A stretch of DNA of 35,402 nt from Pedobacter sp. (GCA_031119295.1 JAVHYE010000006.1:1-35402); one strand, 5' to 3'. Positions 1 through 9,106 are shown, counted from the stretch's first letter. The notes: generated from the sequence alone by a model not told the origin. Translations and numbers: made by a program.

Positions 1-108
1 CTTTATAACGGCGTGAAGATTCATGTGGATGTGGCTGCTGTCGAGCTGCCGCCCGGCGTGGATACGGCCGAAGACCTTGAGCGTGTGCGGGCCTTGCTCG
101 CCGTATGA
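1..108 (+). CDS. kdsB: KdsB C-terminal end (partial): CMP-KDO synthetase
   Basis: The reading frame is open from base 1 to a TGA and encodes the last 35 residues of a protein ending [28 protein letters not shown]. The [14 protein letters not shown] tail matches the end of 3-deoxy-manno-octulosonate cytidylyltransferase, the cytoplasmic enzyme that activates KDO with CTP for lipopolysaccharide inner-core synthesis. The catalytic part lies upstream of the window, so only this tail can be judged. It is too short for the ORF track. The neighbouring phosphatase and murB follow in the same direction after 19 bases, the order known from Pseudomonas. Confidence 0.8.
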   Translation, partial: LYNGVKIHVDVAAVELPPGVDTAEDLERVRALLAV

Positions 109-127
109 AGTACAGGATCAAGAACTG

Positions 128-634
128 ATGAGTGATGGCAAGAGCGTTCTTTTTGTTTGCATAGGCAATATCTGCCGCTCGCCCACGGCCGAGGCCGTGT
201 TCCGTGCGCAGGTGGAGAAGGCCGGCTGGAGCAAGCTTTTCACCACGGATTCGGCCGGAACCAGCAGCTTCCATGTGGGCGAGCCGCCGGACCGACGTGC
301 GCAAAAGCATGCGCAGCAGCGTGGCTACAATCTGTCCAGCCTGCGTGCACGGCATGTCGGCCCCATGGATTTCGAGCGCTTCGATCTCATTCTCTGCATG
401 GAAAAATCCGTACTGGATACCGTGCTCAAGCTGCAGAAATTTGCACGCAACAATAAGGCCGAGGTGTCCCTCTTCCTCGACTATCTGCCGGGGCACGAAG
501 GCGAGAATGTGCCCGATCCCTATTCACGTGGTGAAGACACCTTCGAGCGTGTGCTGGATCTGGTGGAGGCGGGCAGTGATGCCCTGCTGCGCGATCTGCT
601 CAAGAAACAGGGTGTGATGAGCTGTGGCTGCTGA
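128..634 (+). CDS. Low-molecular-weight protein tyrosine phosphatase
   Basis: This 168-residue protein starts at MSDGKSVLFV rather than at the upstream ATG at 23, which would overlap the kdsB tail by a long stretch. The P-loop CIGNICRSP near residues 11-19 is the LMW-PTP active-site signature (nucleophilic Cys, invariant Arg). DPYSRG in the C-terminal half carries the general-acid Asp. The family dephosphorylates phosphotyrosine, or other small phosphoesters, in the cytoplasm. It ends in the unusual MSCGC, giving two Cys close to the terminus. It overlaps murB by 11 bases and sits between kdsB and murB, suggesting co-transcription with cell-envelope genes. The physiological substrate cannot be told from sequence. 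Confidence 0.9.
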   Translation: MSDGKSVLFVCIGNICRSPTAEAVFRAQVEKAGWSKLFTTDSAGTSSFHVGEPPDRRAQKHAQQRGYNLSSLRARHVGPMDFERFDLILCMEKSVLDTVLKLQKFARNNKAEVSLFLDYLPGHEGENVPDPYSRGEDTFERVLDLVEAGSDALLRDLLKKQGVMSCGC

Positions 635-1664
635 GACGGTGCAGATTCATGAGCACCATCCGCTGGATGGCCTCAATACCTTTGGCTTGCCGGCTTCAGC
701 GCGTTTTTTTGCTGCTCCTGACTCCGAGGCTGGCTTGCAGTCCCTGCTGGCCAGTGAGATGGCTCGCGATTTTCCGCTGATGATTCTGGGCGGCGGCAGC
801 AATGTGATTCTGGCCGGAGATTTTCCCGGTCTGGTGATACAGCCGGCCATGAAGGGCATACGCTGCCTGGAAGCCACCGCGCAGGATTATCTGGTGGAAG
901 CTGCTGCGGGCGAGGTCTGGCATGACTTCGTGCAATACGCACTGGCGCAGGGCTGGTATGGCCTGGAAAACCTTTCACTGATTCCCGGCTCGGTCGGTGC
1001 CAGCCCCATACAGAATATCGGCGCCTATGGTGTCGAGATCACGGACTTTTTCGATTCACTGACAGCGGTGGAAGTTGCCAGCGGCAAGCAGCGCGAATTC
1101 ACGCATGCCGAATGCCGCTTTGCCTATCGTGACAGTGTCTTCAAGCAGGAACTGGCCGACCGCTACATCATCACACGCGTGCGTTTCCGCCTGCAGCGCA
1201 TGCCGGCCGTGAAAATCGCCTATGGTGATATCCAGAAGGAGCTGTCGGAGCGAGGGATTGAAAATCCATCGCCACAACAGGTGGCGGATGCCGTGATCGC
1301 CATACGCCAGCGCAAGCTGCCTTCGCCGGCCGATATCGGCAATGCCGGCAGCTTTTTCAAGAATCCCGTCGTCAGCCTGGAGAAATGCCGGCAGTTGCAG
1401 CAGCAGTATCCGGCGTTGGTGGCTTATCCGCAGGGCGCTGACATGAAGCTGGCCGCGGGCTGGCTGATCGACCAGGCCGGCTGGAAGGGCCGGCGCATGG
1501 GGCCGGTGGGCAGCTATGAAAAGCAGGCGCTGGTTCTGGTCAACCATGGAGGTGCCACGGGCCATGATGTGCTGGCCCTGGCGCAGGCCATACAGGCCGA
1601 TGTCCTGCAGCGCTTTGGCGTTGAGCTGGAAATGGAGCCGCGCGTTTATGGCGTTGCCAACTGA
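624..1664 (+). CDS. murB: UDP-N-acetylenolpyruvoylglucosamine reductase (MurB)
   Basis: MurB is the cytoplasmic FAD enzyme that uses NADPH to reduce UDP-GlcNAc-enolpyruvate to UDP-MurNAc in peptidoglycan precursor synthesis. The 346-residue length and layout fit the E. coli-like type I enzyme. GGGSNVIL near residues 57-64 and the FAD-binding segment LSLIPGSVGASPIQNIGAYGVEI are present, followed by GNAGSFFKNPVV with the catalytic Ser. The C-terminal AAGWLIDQAGWKG and EPRVYG are also typical. The likely start is GTG at 624, inside the phosphatase 3' end; a second in-frame GTG at 639 cannot be excluded. The overlap suggests translational coupling to the phosphatase. Confidence 0.95.
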   Translation: MAAETVQIHEHHPLDGLNTFGLPASARFFAAPDSEAGLQSLLASEMARDFPLMILGGGSNVILAGDFPGLVIQPAMKGIRCLEATAQDYLVEAAAGEVWHDFVQYALAQGWYGLENLSLIPGSVGASPIQNIGAYGVEITDFFDSLTAVEVASGKQREFTHAECRFAYRDSVFKQELADRYIITRVRFRLQRMPAVKIAYGDIQKELSERGIENPSPQQVADAVIAIRQRKLPSPADIGNAGSFFKNPVVSLEKCRQLQQQYPALVAYPQGADMKLAAGWLIDQAGWKGRRMGPVGSYEKQALVLVNHGGATGHDVLALAQAIQADVLQRFGVELEMEPRVYGVAN

Positions 1665-1748
1665 GCTGACAAGCTGAGCCCATTACAGCACGGTTTGCCG
1701 CAGTGTAGTCTTGACTGACCTCATCACAATAAAAACCACGAGGCAGTC

Positions 1749-2732
1749 ATGTATATCCCGTTTTTCTTTTCCTGCCGCCGCCTTGTCCCGCGTGGCTTGC
1801 TGGCATTTTTCCTCCTGCTTCCCCTGTTGGCGCAGGCCGCCGACAAAGCCCTGTTTGATGAAATCCTGCAGGGGCAGGAGGCTGTTGCCGGACTCAAGCG
1901 CCATGAGGCGGTCATAGATGGCCAGAAGATTTTCTATCTCGACAACGAGAACAAGAGCGGCCGTCCTCTATTGCTGATCCATGGTTTTGGCGACAGCAGC
2001 ATGACCTGGGTGCAGTTTGCCCGTCGCTTCAAGCATGAAAATGTCCGCATCATTGCTCCCGATCTGCTGGGCTTTGGCCAGAGTCCAAAGCCGGTTGATG
2101 CCGATTACCGCTTTTCCGCACAGGCCAAACGCATGTTTGCTCTGATGCAGCAGCTGGGCGTGGAGAAATTCCATGTCGCCGGCAATTCCATGGGTGGTGG
2201 CATTGCCGGTGAAATGGCGGCCACACAGCCACAGAAAATTCTCAGTCTTACCTTGATCGATGCGGCGGGCGTGCATTACAAGCCGGCTGATCTGGACCGC
2301 GCCATGCTGGCTGGCCGCAATATGCTGGTGCTGAAAAGCCGTCAGGATTTTGAGGCCTTGCTGGCGCTGGTGTTTGTGAACAAGCCGCCCGTACCGGAGC
2401 CGGTGACCAGCTATCTGGCAGAGCGGGCCGTGCAGGACTGGCCCCTGCATGAGCGCATCGTGCGGGATGCCCTGTTTGATGATGTGAATTTCCTGCTGCT
2501 GAAAATGGATGCCATCACTTCACCCACACTGGTGCTCTGGGGCGAGAAGGACCGGTTGCTGAGCGTGGACAATACGCAGGTCTTCAAGAAATTCATCAAG
2601 GGCAGTCAGGTAGTCATCCTGCCCGATGTCGGCCATGCGCCGCAGGTGGAGGTGCCCAATGAAAGCTCGGCGGAAGTGCTGAAGTTCATTGATGCCCTTG
2701 CGCCCTTACCCGCAGCGGCCGCGACGAAATAA
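1749..2732 (+). CDS. Exported alpha/beta-hydrolase (lipase/esterase-like)
   Basis: This 327-residue protein begins with a positively charged, strongly hydrophobic segment ending LLAQAADK, consistent with a Sec signal peptide, or an uncleaved anchor, directing it to the periplasm or beyond. The mature part is an alpha/beta hydrolase. The oxyanion-hole HGFGDSS lies near residue 78, the nucleophile elbow GNSMGG gives Ser147, GEKDRL gives Asp268 and DVGHAP gives His296, so a full catalytic triad is visible. The substrate (lipid, ester or other) cannot be assigned. It stands alone, 84 bases after murB, and is followed by a strong bidirectional terminator before convergent rne. Confidence 0.85.
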   Translation: MYIPFFFSCRRLVPRGLLAFFLLLPLLAQAADKALFDEILQGQEAVAGLKRHEAVIDGQKIFYLDNENKSGRPLLLIHGFGDSSMTWVQFARRFKHENVRIIAPDLLGFGQSPKPVDADYRFSAQAKRMFALMQQLGVEKFHVAGNSMGGGIAGEMAATQPQKILSLTLIDAAGVHYKPADLDRAMLAGRNMLVLKSRQDFEALLALVFVNKPPVPEPVTSYLAERAVQDWPLHERIVRDALFDDVNFLLLKMDAITSPTLVLWGEKDRLLSVDNTQVFKKFIKGSQVVILPDVGHAPQVEVPNESSAEVLKFIDALAPLPAAAATK

Positions 2733-2753
2733 GAAGCCCGGGCAATAAAGCAA

Positions 2754-2790
2754 TAAAAAAAGGGGCGATCAATGATCGCCCCTTTTTTTC
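2754..2790. terminator. Bidirectional intrinsic terminator between the hydrolase gene and rne
   Basis: A perfect 10-bp GC-rich stem, aggggcgatc / gatcgcccct, with an AAT loop is flanked by an A-run on the left and a T-run on the right. It would terminate both the plus-strand hydrolase transcript and the minus-strand rne transcript. Confidence 0.9.
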
Positions 2791-2799
2791 ACGCCGCTC

Positions 2800-5613
2800 T
2801 TATTCTGCGGAAGAGGGCGTGTTGTTGTCGGCAACTGGTGCTGCAGCCGGCTCAACTGGAGCCGCTTGCGGCGCTGCAGGTGTCGGTGCCGGAGTGGCGG
2901 CAGCCGGCGGCGTGATGCCACGTGCCGCCATTTCACGCTCGCGACGACGACGCTCGCGCGGATCGTTGGCAGCGCGGCCTGGTGTGCGTGGCACATAGAC
3001 AGCCGGTTCGATGGCAGCAGAAGTGGCGGGAGCCTCTTCCTTGCTCACGGACATGCTGACTGTCGCAGCGGGTACAGCGGCTTCCTTCACTTCTTCAACA
3101 ACTGGCGCAGCAGCAGGAGCGGCTTCCGCAGCAGGGCTTTCGCTGTTGGCAGCGGAAGTGCTGGTTTCTGCAGTGGCTTCAGGGGCGGCAGCAACAGGAG
3201 CGGCTGCTTCTGCGGCAGGGGCTGGGGCAGCAACAACGGGGCTGCCATCTGCATTCAGCAGACCTTCTTCAATCAGCACCTGCTGATCGCGCTCGCGTGG
3301 CGGACGCTGGCGACGATTGCTGGGGTGACGGCCACGACGCGGACGACGCTCGCCTTCAGCATTGCCGGTCTCAGGTGCATCGCCGGTGTTGGCGACAGCG
3401 GCTTCACCGGCGACAACTTCAGTATTGGCCACGACCTCTGCATCTTCACGCGGCTCGCGACGCGGACGCTGTTCACGTTCCGGACGCGGCTGACGCTCGC
3501 CACGGGGTTCGCGCTCAGCACGCGGCTCGCGCGGTTCACGAGGTTCGCGAGGCTCTCTGGGTTCACGTGGCTGACGCTGCTGCTGTTCACCTTCGGGGCG
3601 GCCTTCGATTTCAACACGACGGCCTTCGATGGTGGTGCGGCGGTTTTCGCCCTGGCGATTTTCACGCGGTTCCTTGGGCTCACGTACCGGCTCGCGCTGC
3701 TCGCGCAGGCCCACGGTTTCAATCTTGTCGCTGCTGCGGTCGCGCTCATTGCGATCGTTACGACCACGGCCACCCTGGCGGTTGCCATCACGACGCTCAT
3801 TGCCGCGATTATTGCCACGCTGTTGCGGGCGACCTTCTTTCTTGGGCGTTTCTGCTACAGCAGGCTGTGCCGCCGGCTTTTCGCCGCCACCAAAAAGATT
3901 GGAGAGCCAGGCAAAGAAGCCGGGCTGGCTGGGCTGGGCCGGTGCCAGTGGTGCAGGGGCAGGAGCGGCCGCCGCACGCTGGGCCGGGGTTGGCGCCTGC
4001 GTAGTCGGCTGCACCATTTTCACGGCGGCTTCCTGGCGACGCGGCTCCGGATCCACCGTGCTCAGCACCTCTTCATTGGCGGGCGGCTGTATGCGCTCCA
4101 CCAGCTTGTAGGTAGCGATGTCTTCTTCGCCTTCCACCAGCTGGTCGTCACGCAGGCGCGTGATTTCGTAATGCGGCGTTTCCAGATGCTCGTTGGGCAG
4201 AATGACGATGCGCACATTGCTGCGGGCTTCGAGCTGGGTGAGGGCACCACGCTTTTCATTGAGCAGGAAGGTGGCGACGGAAATCGGCACCTGCGCATTG
4301 ATCTGCGCGGAACGCTCCTTCAGCACTTCTTCTTCAATGACACGCATGATGGACAGGGCCAGCGAGCGCACATCGCGGATGACGCCGGTGCCGTTGCAAC
4401 GCGGGCAGACGAGGCCGGTGGTTTCTTCCAGCGAAGGACGCAGACGCTGACGCGACAGCTCCAGCAGGCCGAATTTCGAAATGCGGCCGATCTGGATGCG
4501 GGCGCGGTCCATGCCGAGCGCATCACGCAGACGGTCCTCGACGGCGCGCTGGTGTTTCACCGGCGTCATGTCGATGAAGTCGATGACGATGAGGCCGCCG
4601 ATATCACGCAGGCGCAGCTGGCGGGCGATTTCGTCCGCTGCTTCCAGATTGGTATTGAGTGCGGTTTCCTCGATATCGCTGCCTTTGGTGGAGCGCGAGG
4701 AGTTGATGTCGATGGAGACCAGGGCTTCGGTCGGATCAATCACGATGGAACCGCCGGAAGGCAGCTTCACTTCGCGCTGATAGGCCGTCTCGATCTGGCT
4801 TTCGATCTGGTAGCGATTGAACAGCGGTACCGAGTCTTTATAGAGCTTGATCTTGTGCTGGTAGTGCGGCATCACCTGCTGCACGAAGTTCATGGCTTCG
4901 TTAAAGGCCGTTTCGCTGTCGATCAGGACTTCATTGATGTCCTGGCGCAGGTAGTCGCGCACGGCGCGGATGATGACATTGCTTTCCTGATAGATCAGGA
5001 AGGGAGCAGGGCGCTCGCTGGCAGACTTGATGGAGGTCCACAGCGTGAGCAGGTAATCCAGATCCCATTGCAGCTCTTCGGCACTGCGGCCGAGGCCGGC
5101 GGTACGCACGATGGCGCCCATGTCCTGGGGAATGGTGATGGCATTCAGCGCATCTTTCAGTTCCTGACGCTCTTCACCCTCGATGCGGCGCGAGATGCCA
5201 CCGGCACGGGGATTATTGGGCATCAGCACGAGATAGCGGCCGGCCAGGGAAATGAAAGTGGAAAGCGCTGCACCCTTGTTGCCGCGTTCTTCTTTCTCGA
5301 CCTGGACGATGATTTCCTGGCCTTCCTTGATGGCATCACGAATGGTGATGCGACCACCGGCTTCCTTGGAGGATTTGTTGAAATATTCGCGGGAGATTTC
5401 CTTGAGAGGCAGGAAACCGTGGCGCTCGGCGCCGTAGTCGACAAAGGCAGCTTCGAGACTGGGCTCGACGCGGGTCACTTTGCCTTTATAGATATTGGCT
5501 TTTTTCTGTTCGCGAGCAGTGTGCTCGAGATCGAAATCGTAAAGACGTTGTCCATCTACCATCGCGACGCGCTTTTCTTCGGCGTGCGCGGCATTGATCA
5601 GCATGCGTTTCAT
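2800..5613 (-). CDS. rne: Ribonuclease E
   Basis: RNase E is the essential endonuclease of the RNA degradosome, acting in mRNA turnover and in rRNA, tRNA and sRNA processing at the inner membrane. The N-terminal half (about residues 1-500) is canonical: an S1 RNA-binding domain after [21 protein letters not shown], catalytic Asp302 in SIDINS and Asp345 in VIDFIDM, and the zinc-link CPRCNGTG (Cys403, Cys406). These are one residue off E. coli numbering. From about residue 530 the protein is disordered, rich in Arg, Pro, Glu and Ala, with a run of REP tripeptides. [13 protein letters not shown] motif lies near the C terminus, resembling a motif I recall from Pseudomonas RNase E as a degradosome contact. 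The ATG has only a weak ribosome-binding site (GGGTAG), and the long leader suggests autoregulation as in E. coli. Confidence 0.97.
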   Translation of the reverse strand: MKRMLINAAHAEEKRVAMVDGQRLYDFDLEHTAREQKKANIYKGKVTRVEPSLEAAFVDYGAERHGFLPLKEISREYFNKSSKEAGGRITIRDAIKEGQEIIVQVEKEERGNKGAALSTFISLAGRYLVLMPNNPRAGGISRRIEGEERQELKDALNAITIPQDMGAIVRTAGLGRSAEELQWDLDYLLTLWTSIKSASERPAPFLIYQESNVIIRAVRDYLRQDINEVLIDSETAFNEAMNFVQQVMPHYQHKIKLYKDSVPLFNRYQIESQIETAYQREVKLPSGGSIVIDPTEALVSIDINSSRSTKGSDIEETALNTNLEAADEIARQLRLRDIGGLIVIDFIDMTPVKHQRAVEDRLRDALGMDRARIQIGRISKFGLLELSRQRLRPSLEETTGLVCPRCNGTGVIRDVRSLALSIMRVIEEEVLKERSAQINAQVPISVATFLLNEKRGALTQLEARSNVRIVILPNEHLETPHYEITRLRDDQLVEGEEDIATYKLVERIQPPANEEVLSTVDPEPRRQEAAVKMVQPTTQAPTPAQRAAAAPAPAPLAPAQPSQPGFFAWLSNLFGGGEKPAAQPAVAETPKKEGRPQQRGNNRGNERRDGNRQGGRGRNDRNERDRSSDKIETVGLREQREPVREPKEPRENRQGENRRTTIEGRRVEIEGRPEGEQQQRQPREPREPREPREPREPRAEREPRGERQPRPEREQRPRREPREDAEVVANTEVVAGEAAVANTGDAPETGNAEGERRPRRGRHPSNRRQRPPRERDQQVLIEEGLLNADGSPVVAAPAPAAEAAAPVAAAPEATAETSTSAANSESPAAEAAPAAAPVVEEVKEAAVPAATVSMSVSKEEAPATSAAIEPAVYVPRTPGRAANDPRERRRREREMAARGITPPAAATPAPTPAAPQAAPVEPAAAPVADNNTPSSAE
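3520..3567 (-). repeat. Tandem Arg-Glu-Pro codon repeat in the RNase E tail
   Basis: Sixteen consecutive codons on the minus strand read REP five times and then R. The 9-nt units are degenerate at third positions, so the repeat is kept at the protein level. Arg-rich repeats of this kind in RNase E tails are thought to bind RNA. Confidence 0.85.
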
Positions 5614-5849
5614 GTTCTACCCAACGGGTTCGGCACTTCTGGTGCAGAACGCCGCCGGCAGCGGACGATCCTGTGACGCTCATGGCGGCCCCGTGATGAG
5701 GGTGGCCATGCAGGTCTTGTCTGGCGCATGGCGAGCACATGGCATCGGCATGCATACAAGCACAAGAACAAACAACACGTTCACTGTGGTGCCGGAAGTT
5801 CGCTGGCTTGTGGCCGGCGGTGTGCGCAGGCACGGCCTTCCGTCACGCA

Positions 5850-5920
5850 GAAGCTGCACCAGGCAGCTTCAAAAATTCGTTCCGCTTCCGGTAGCGCTCC
5901 ATTTGCCAGAGTGCAAATGG
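5850..5920 (-). promoter_or_regulatory. Paired hairpins in the presumed rne 5' leader
   Basis: Two perfect 8-bp stems lie about 230-310 bases upstream of the rne start. One is gaagctgc/gcagcttc with a 5-nt loop (5850-5870). The other is ccatttgc/gcaaatgg with a 6-nt loop (5899-5920). The linker is AU-rich (aattttt). The long structured rne leader of E. coli binds RNase E and mediates feedback cleavage of its own mRNA; a similar role here is inferred from position only. Confidence 0.4.
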
Positions 5921-6225
5921 TGGCAAAGGCGGACTAGCCGCCCCGGATTTTCGGGAGAAAGCCGTGTTACGCGCCCTTTGCTGCTTTATCTATAGGGTGA
6001 TGCAGCGGCAGGCGGTGGCTTTAGCCCGGTTCTTGATTGCCGCCGGAGGTGCATGGAGTGCGACGTATCGTGACAGTTTCGTCATGAAGGCCGGCGATTT
6101 GCTGTTCCTGCGGCAATCCGTGCCTGCAGATAACGGAAGCGGATGTCAGTGTGGGCTGCTGCAGCCCGTGATCCGGCGAAAAATGCAGCCTGGATCGGGC
6201 TTGTCCTGTGACAGGGCAGCGGCTC

Positions 6226-6254
6226 GCGACACATGTACCCGGCTTCTGTACAAT
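6226..6254 (+). promoter_or_regulatory. Candidate sigma70 promoter for rluC
   Basis: GCGACA (4/6 match to the -35 consensus), a 17-bp spacer and TACAAT (5/6 match to -10) lie in the intergenic region, giving an rluC leader of roughly 145-165 bases. No better element is visible closer to rluC. Confidence 0.4.
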
Positions 6255-6404
6255 CGGCCCCCTTTTGGCGGCGGCTCCCGGCTTACAACATGTGGCTCGT
6301 AAGCATGTCTGGGGGCCTGGCCCGGGTCTCCGGTTCTGCAAGCGACGGGCAACTATAGCAGCAGGATTCGTGTCCGGCCACAGGAATCCACCCCAGCCTA
6401 TTGA

Positions 6405-7391
6405 TTGCTAAATGGTTTTCTTGAAGTGACTTCCGATGAAGGGGCGCAGGCCTCGGTACGATTGCTGACGGTGCCTGATGATGTGGCCGGCCAGCGTATC
6501 GACAATTTCCTCCTTACCCAGCTCAAGGGCGCACCGCGCACCCTGATTTACCGCATTTTGCGGACGGGAGAGGTGCGCGTGAACAAGGGGCGTATCAAGC
6601 CGGATTACCGCCTGCAGGCCGGTGATGTGGTGCGCGTGCCGCCGCTGCGCCTGGCTGAAAAAGAAGAAGGTGAGCGGCCGGCAGCGGCTGTCATACGCAA
6701 TCTGGCTTCCCGCATCGTCTATGAAGAGGGCGGTCTGCTGGTGCTGAACAAGCCGGCAGGCTTGGCTGTGCATGGTGGCAGCGGGGTTTCCTGGGGCGTG
6801 GTGGAGGCCATGAAATTGGTCCGACCAGAATCGCCTTTCATCGAGTTGGTACATCGCCTGGACCGGGATACTTCCGGCCTGCTCATGCTGGCCGAGAAAC
6901 GCAGCGTGCTGCGCGAGCTGCATGGCTATCTGCGCGAAGGCCGCATGGAGAAGGTATATATCGCCTTGCTCTCCGGCCGGCTCAAGGGCGCCAGCCATCA
7001 GGTGACGGCGCCTTTGCTCAAGACCAATCTGCCCAATGGCGAGCGCATTGTGCGCGTTTCCAGCGAGGGCAAAGAGGCCCTGACGGACTTCCGCGTTATC
7101 GAAAGAATTGGTAATACCACTTTGGTGGAGGCCCGGCCCAAGACCGGCCGTACTCACCAGATTCGTGTGCATGCCCAGTATCTGGGGCATCCGCTGGTGG
7201 GTGACGAGAAGTATGGCGATGACAGGGTCAACAAGGCCATGCGTACATCCCACGGCGCTGGCCGCCTTTTCCTGCATGCCACAGCCTTGCGTATCCGCCT
7301 TGCTGGTATGACCACTGATTTGCGTCTGCAATGCCCGCTCGAGCCCGAGCTTGAGGCAGTTCTGGAGAGTTTGCGCCGTGCCCAAGCCTAG
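6405..7391 (+). CDS. rluC: 23S rRNA pseudouridine synthase RluC
   Basis: RluC converts specific uridines in 23S rRNA (955, 2504 and 2580 in E. coli) to pseudouridine. An N-terminal S4 RNA-binding domain (GQRIDNFLLTQLKGAPRTLIYRILRTGEVRVNKGRIKPDYRL) precedes the catalytic domain with HRLDRDTSGLL, which contains the nucleophilic Asp. The later GRTHQIRVH motif also fits the RluA/C/D family. The S4 segment with KGRIKP is RluC-like. The start is uncertain: the track uses TTG at 6405, while an in-frame GTG at 6426 (VTSDEGAQ) fits the usual N terminus as well, and neither has a clear Shine-Dalgarno. It overlaps the following HAD gene by 14 bases, and in gammaproteobacteria rluC is typically divergent from rne as here. 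Confidence 0.93.
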   Translation: MLNGFLEVTSDEGAQASVRLLTVPDDVAGQRIDNFLLTQLKGAPRTLIYRILRTGEVRVNKGRIKPDYRLQAGDVVRVPPLRLAEKEEGERPAAAVIRNLASRIVYEEGGLLVLNKPAGLAVHGGSGVSWGVVEAMKLVRPESPFIELVHRLDRDTSGLLMLAEKRSVLRELHGYLREGRMEKVYIALLSGRLKGASHQVTAPLLKTNLPNGERIVRVSSEGKEALTDFRVIERIGNTTLVEARPKTGRTHQIRVHAQYLGHPLVGDEKYGDDRVNKAMRTSHGAGRLFLHATALRIRLAGMTTDLRLQCPLEPELEAVLESLRRAQA

Positions 7392-8031
7392 GCTGTTCGT
7401 GTTTGACTGGGATGGCACGCTGATGGACTCCGAGCGCCAGATCGTGCAGTGCATGCAGATGGCAGCACACGATCTGGGATTGGTCGTGCCAAGCTCTTCC
7501 GAGGTGCGGGTCATCATTGGCCTGGGCTTGCCTGAGGCCATCCTCAAGCTTTTTCCCCTGCATGATCGCGAAACCCGGGATCGTATCCGTCAGGCCTATG
7601 CCCGCCATTTCGTGGCGGAGGCGGGTGGCCGCAGCGAGCTTTTTCCGGGCGCCATGGATCTGCTGCAGGACCTGCGCGCGCGCGGTTATCTGCTGGCCAT
7701 TGCCACCGGCAAGAGCCGGCTGGGGCTGGATCGCGTTTTGAACCAGGTGGGGCTGATCGACTTTTTTGATACCACACGTTGTGCCGATGAAACGGCCTCC
7801 AAGCCGGACCCGCGCATGCTCAACGAGATACTGGTATCGCTCTCGGCCTTCCCGGCGGAGTCGGTGATGATCGGTGACACCAGCTTTGATCTGGAAATGG
7901 CGGCGCGCGCCAGCATGCCCAGCATAGGGATTGCTCACGGTGTGCACGACACCACGGTATTGCTGCGCCACAAACCGCTGACCATTGTTCCCGATTTGCC
8001 CGGTTTGGCGCAGTATCTGGCTTCGCTCTAA
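7378..8031 (+). CDS. HAD-superfamily hydrolase (Gph-like phosphatase)
   Basis: The likely start is GTG at 7378 (VPKPRLFVFDWDGTL), overlapping the end of rluC by 14 bases; the track start at 7351 adds nine residues with no HAD character. All four HAD motifs are visible: nucleophile FDWDGTLMDS, motif II ATGKSR, the Lys in SKPDPRM and the acidic GDTSFDLEMA. A cap domain inserted after motif I places it in subfamily IA, near phosphoglycolate phosphatase and related enzymes. It is a cytoplasmic Mg-dependent phosphatase whose natural substrate I cannot name. The overlap implies translational coupling with rluC, an arrangement conserved in Pseudomonas. Confidence 0.88.
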   Translation: MPKPRLFVFDWDGTLMDSERQIVQCMQMAAHDLGLVVPSSSEVRVIIGLGLPEAILKLFPLHDRETRDRIRQAYARHFVAEAGGRSELFPGAMDLLQDLRARGYLLAIATGKSRLGLDRVLNQVGLIDFFDTTRCADETASKPDPRMLNEILVSLSAFPAESVMIGDTSFDLEMAARASMPSIGIAHGVHDTTVLLRHKPLTIVPDLPGLAQYLASL

Positions 8032-8100
8032 TCTTTGTGCCGGTTTGGCCGCCTGTGGCGGCTCGTGACGGTAATACGCGACAACAAGGAGTGCATATAG

Positions 8101-9087
8101 ATGGCAGACAATCCCTGGGGCTCTTCTTCATCAACTCCGTCAACGCCGCCGCGCGGCCGCGAATGGGAGCTGCTGGAAAACGTGGTCATGGCCTCGGTGC
8201 AGGAGCAGCGCCGCGCGCGTCGCTGGGGCATCTTTTTCAAGCTGCTCACCTTTCTTTATATCGCTTTGGTGATCTGGATGATTTTCGGTGCCAGCAAGGT
8301 CGAGAAGGCCGCGATTGCCGGCAGCCACACGGCGGTGGTGAATGTCACGGGTGAAATTTCCGACAGCAGTGATGCCAGTGCCGAAGCCATCATTGCCGGC
8401 CTGCAGGCGGCTTTCGAGGCGCCCAAGAGCAAGGCTGTGGTCTTGCGTATCAACAGCCCCGGCGGCAGTCCCGTGCAATCGGCTTATGTCTATGACGAAA
8501 TCCGTCGTCTGCGCGCCGAGCACAAGGACAAGAAGCTGTATGCCGTGATTACCGACATGGGCGCCAGCGGCGCCTATTACATTGCCTCGGCGGCCGACCA
8601 GATCTATGTGAACCAGGGCAGTCTGGTGGGCTCCATCGGCGTCATCATGCAGGGCTTTGGCGTGCAGGGTCTGATGCAGAAGCTGGGTGTGGAAGACCGC
8701 ACCATGACGGCGGGTGAGCACAAGGCCATCATGAGCCCCTTCGAGCCTTTGAAGCCGGAAGAAAAAGCACATGTAAAGAGCGTGCTGGATGCCGTGCACC
8801 AGCAATTCATTGCAGCCGTGCGCCAGGGTCGTGGCCAGCGTCTCAAGGAAAATCCCGATATTTTCAGCGGCCTGTTCTGGACCGGCCAGCAGGCGGTGGA
8901 GCTGGGTCTGGCTGATGGTTTTGGCTCGGTGGACTCCGTGGCGCGTACCGTCATTGGGGCAGAAGAGACGGTGGATTACAGCGAGCTGCCTGATCCCATG
9001 ACGGCGGTGTTGCGCAAACTCGGTGCCAGCATGGGCGAGGCGGTGGCGGCACGCGTGGCGCCGGCCCAGGGCATGCAGTTGCGCTGA
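8101..9087 (+). CDS. sppA: SppA-type signal peptide peptidase (S49 family)
   Basis: This 328-residue protein is the short, single-domain SppA form. A Pro/Ser-rich cytoplasmic N terminus is followed by one transmembrane segment (FFKLLTFLYIALVIWMIF, about residues 45-62) and then a periplasmic S49 protease domain. DMGASGAYYIASAAD gives the nucleophile Ser156, and TAGEHKAIMSPF gives the general-base Lys208. The 52-residue Ser-Lys spacing equals that of Bacillus SppA (Ser147/Lys199). RINSPGGSP is also typical. The family degrades cleaved signal peptides in the membrane. AAGGAG lies before the ATG with good spacing. The gene follows the HAD gene by 69 bases and ends at a strong terminator. Confidence 0.9.
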   Translation: MADNPWGSSSSTPSTPPRGREWELLENVVMASVQEQRRARRWGIFFKLLTFLYIALVIWMIFGASKVEKAAIAGSHTAVVNVTGEISDSSDASAEAIIAGLQAAFEAPKSKAVVLRINSPGGSPVQSAYVYDEIRRLRAEHKDKKLYAVITDMGASGAYYIASAADQIYVNQGSLVGSIGVIMQGFGVQGLMQKLGVEDRTMTAGEHKAIMSPFEPLKPEEKAHVKSVLDAVHQQFIAAVRQGRGQRLKENPDIFSGLFWTGQQAVELGLADGFGSVDSVARTVIGAEETVDYSELPDPMTAVLRKLGASMGEAVAARVAPAQGMQLR

Positions 9088-9106
9088 ACGGAAATCCGGC
9101 ATCAAT

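Larger units (their letters stand above)
5614..6404. other. Long divergent rne/rluC intergenic region, no credible gene
   Basis: The track lists several overlapping ORFs here in both strands, but they share no recognisable motif, have Cys/Arg/His-rich out-of-frame composition and lack ribosome-binding sites. I treat the 791 bases as the two gene leaders. Toward rne there are two perfect 8-bp hairpins. Toward rluC there is a promoter-like element near 6226-6254. A short segment at 6008-6029 resembles a decayed copy of the GTAG repeat found intact at 26020-26088. Confidence 0.6.

Noticed and set aside
1710-1727. TTGACT upstream of the alpha/beta hydrolase as a promoter
   Set aside because: No -10 element at a usable distance; the next AT-rich hexamer is only about 12 bases away.
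2866-5676. 936-aa plus-strand ORF opposite rne
   Set aside because: It is the antisense of the RNase E gene; its low-complexity Phe/Leu/Ala composition mirrors rne codons and it has no motif or ribosome-binding site.
5594-6341. Several 66-133 aa ORFs in the rne-rluC gap
   Set aside because: Overlapping, on both strands, Cys/Arg-rich, without ribosome-binding sites or recognisable motifs; more likely chance ORFs in GC-rich leader DNA.
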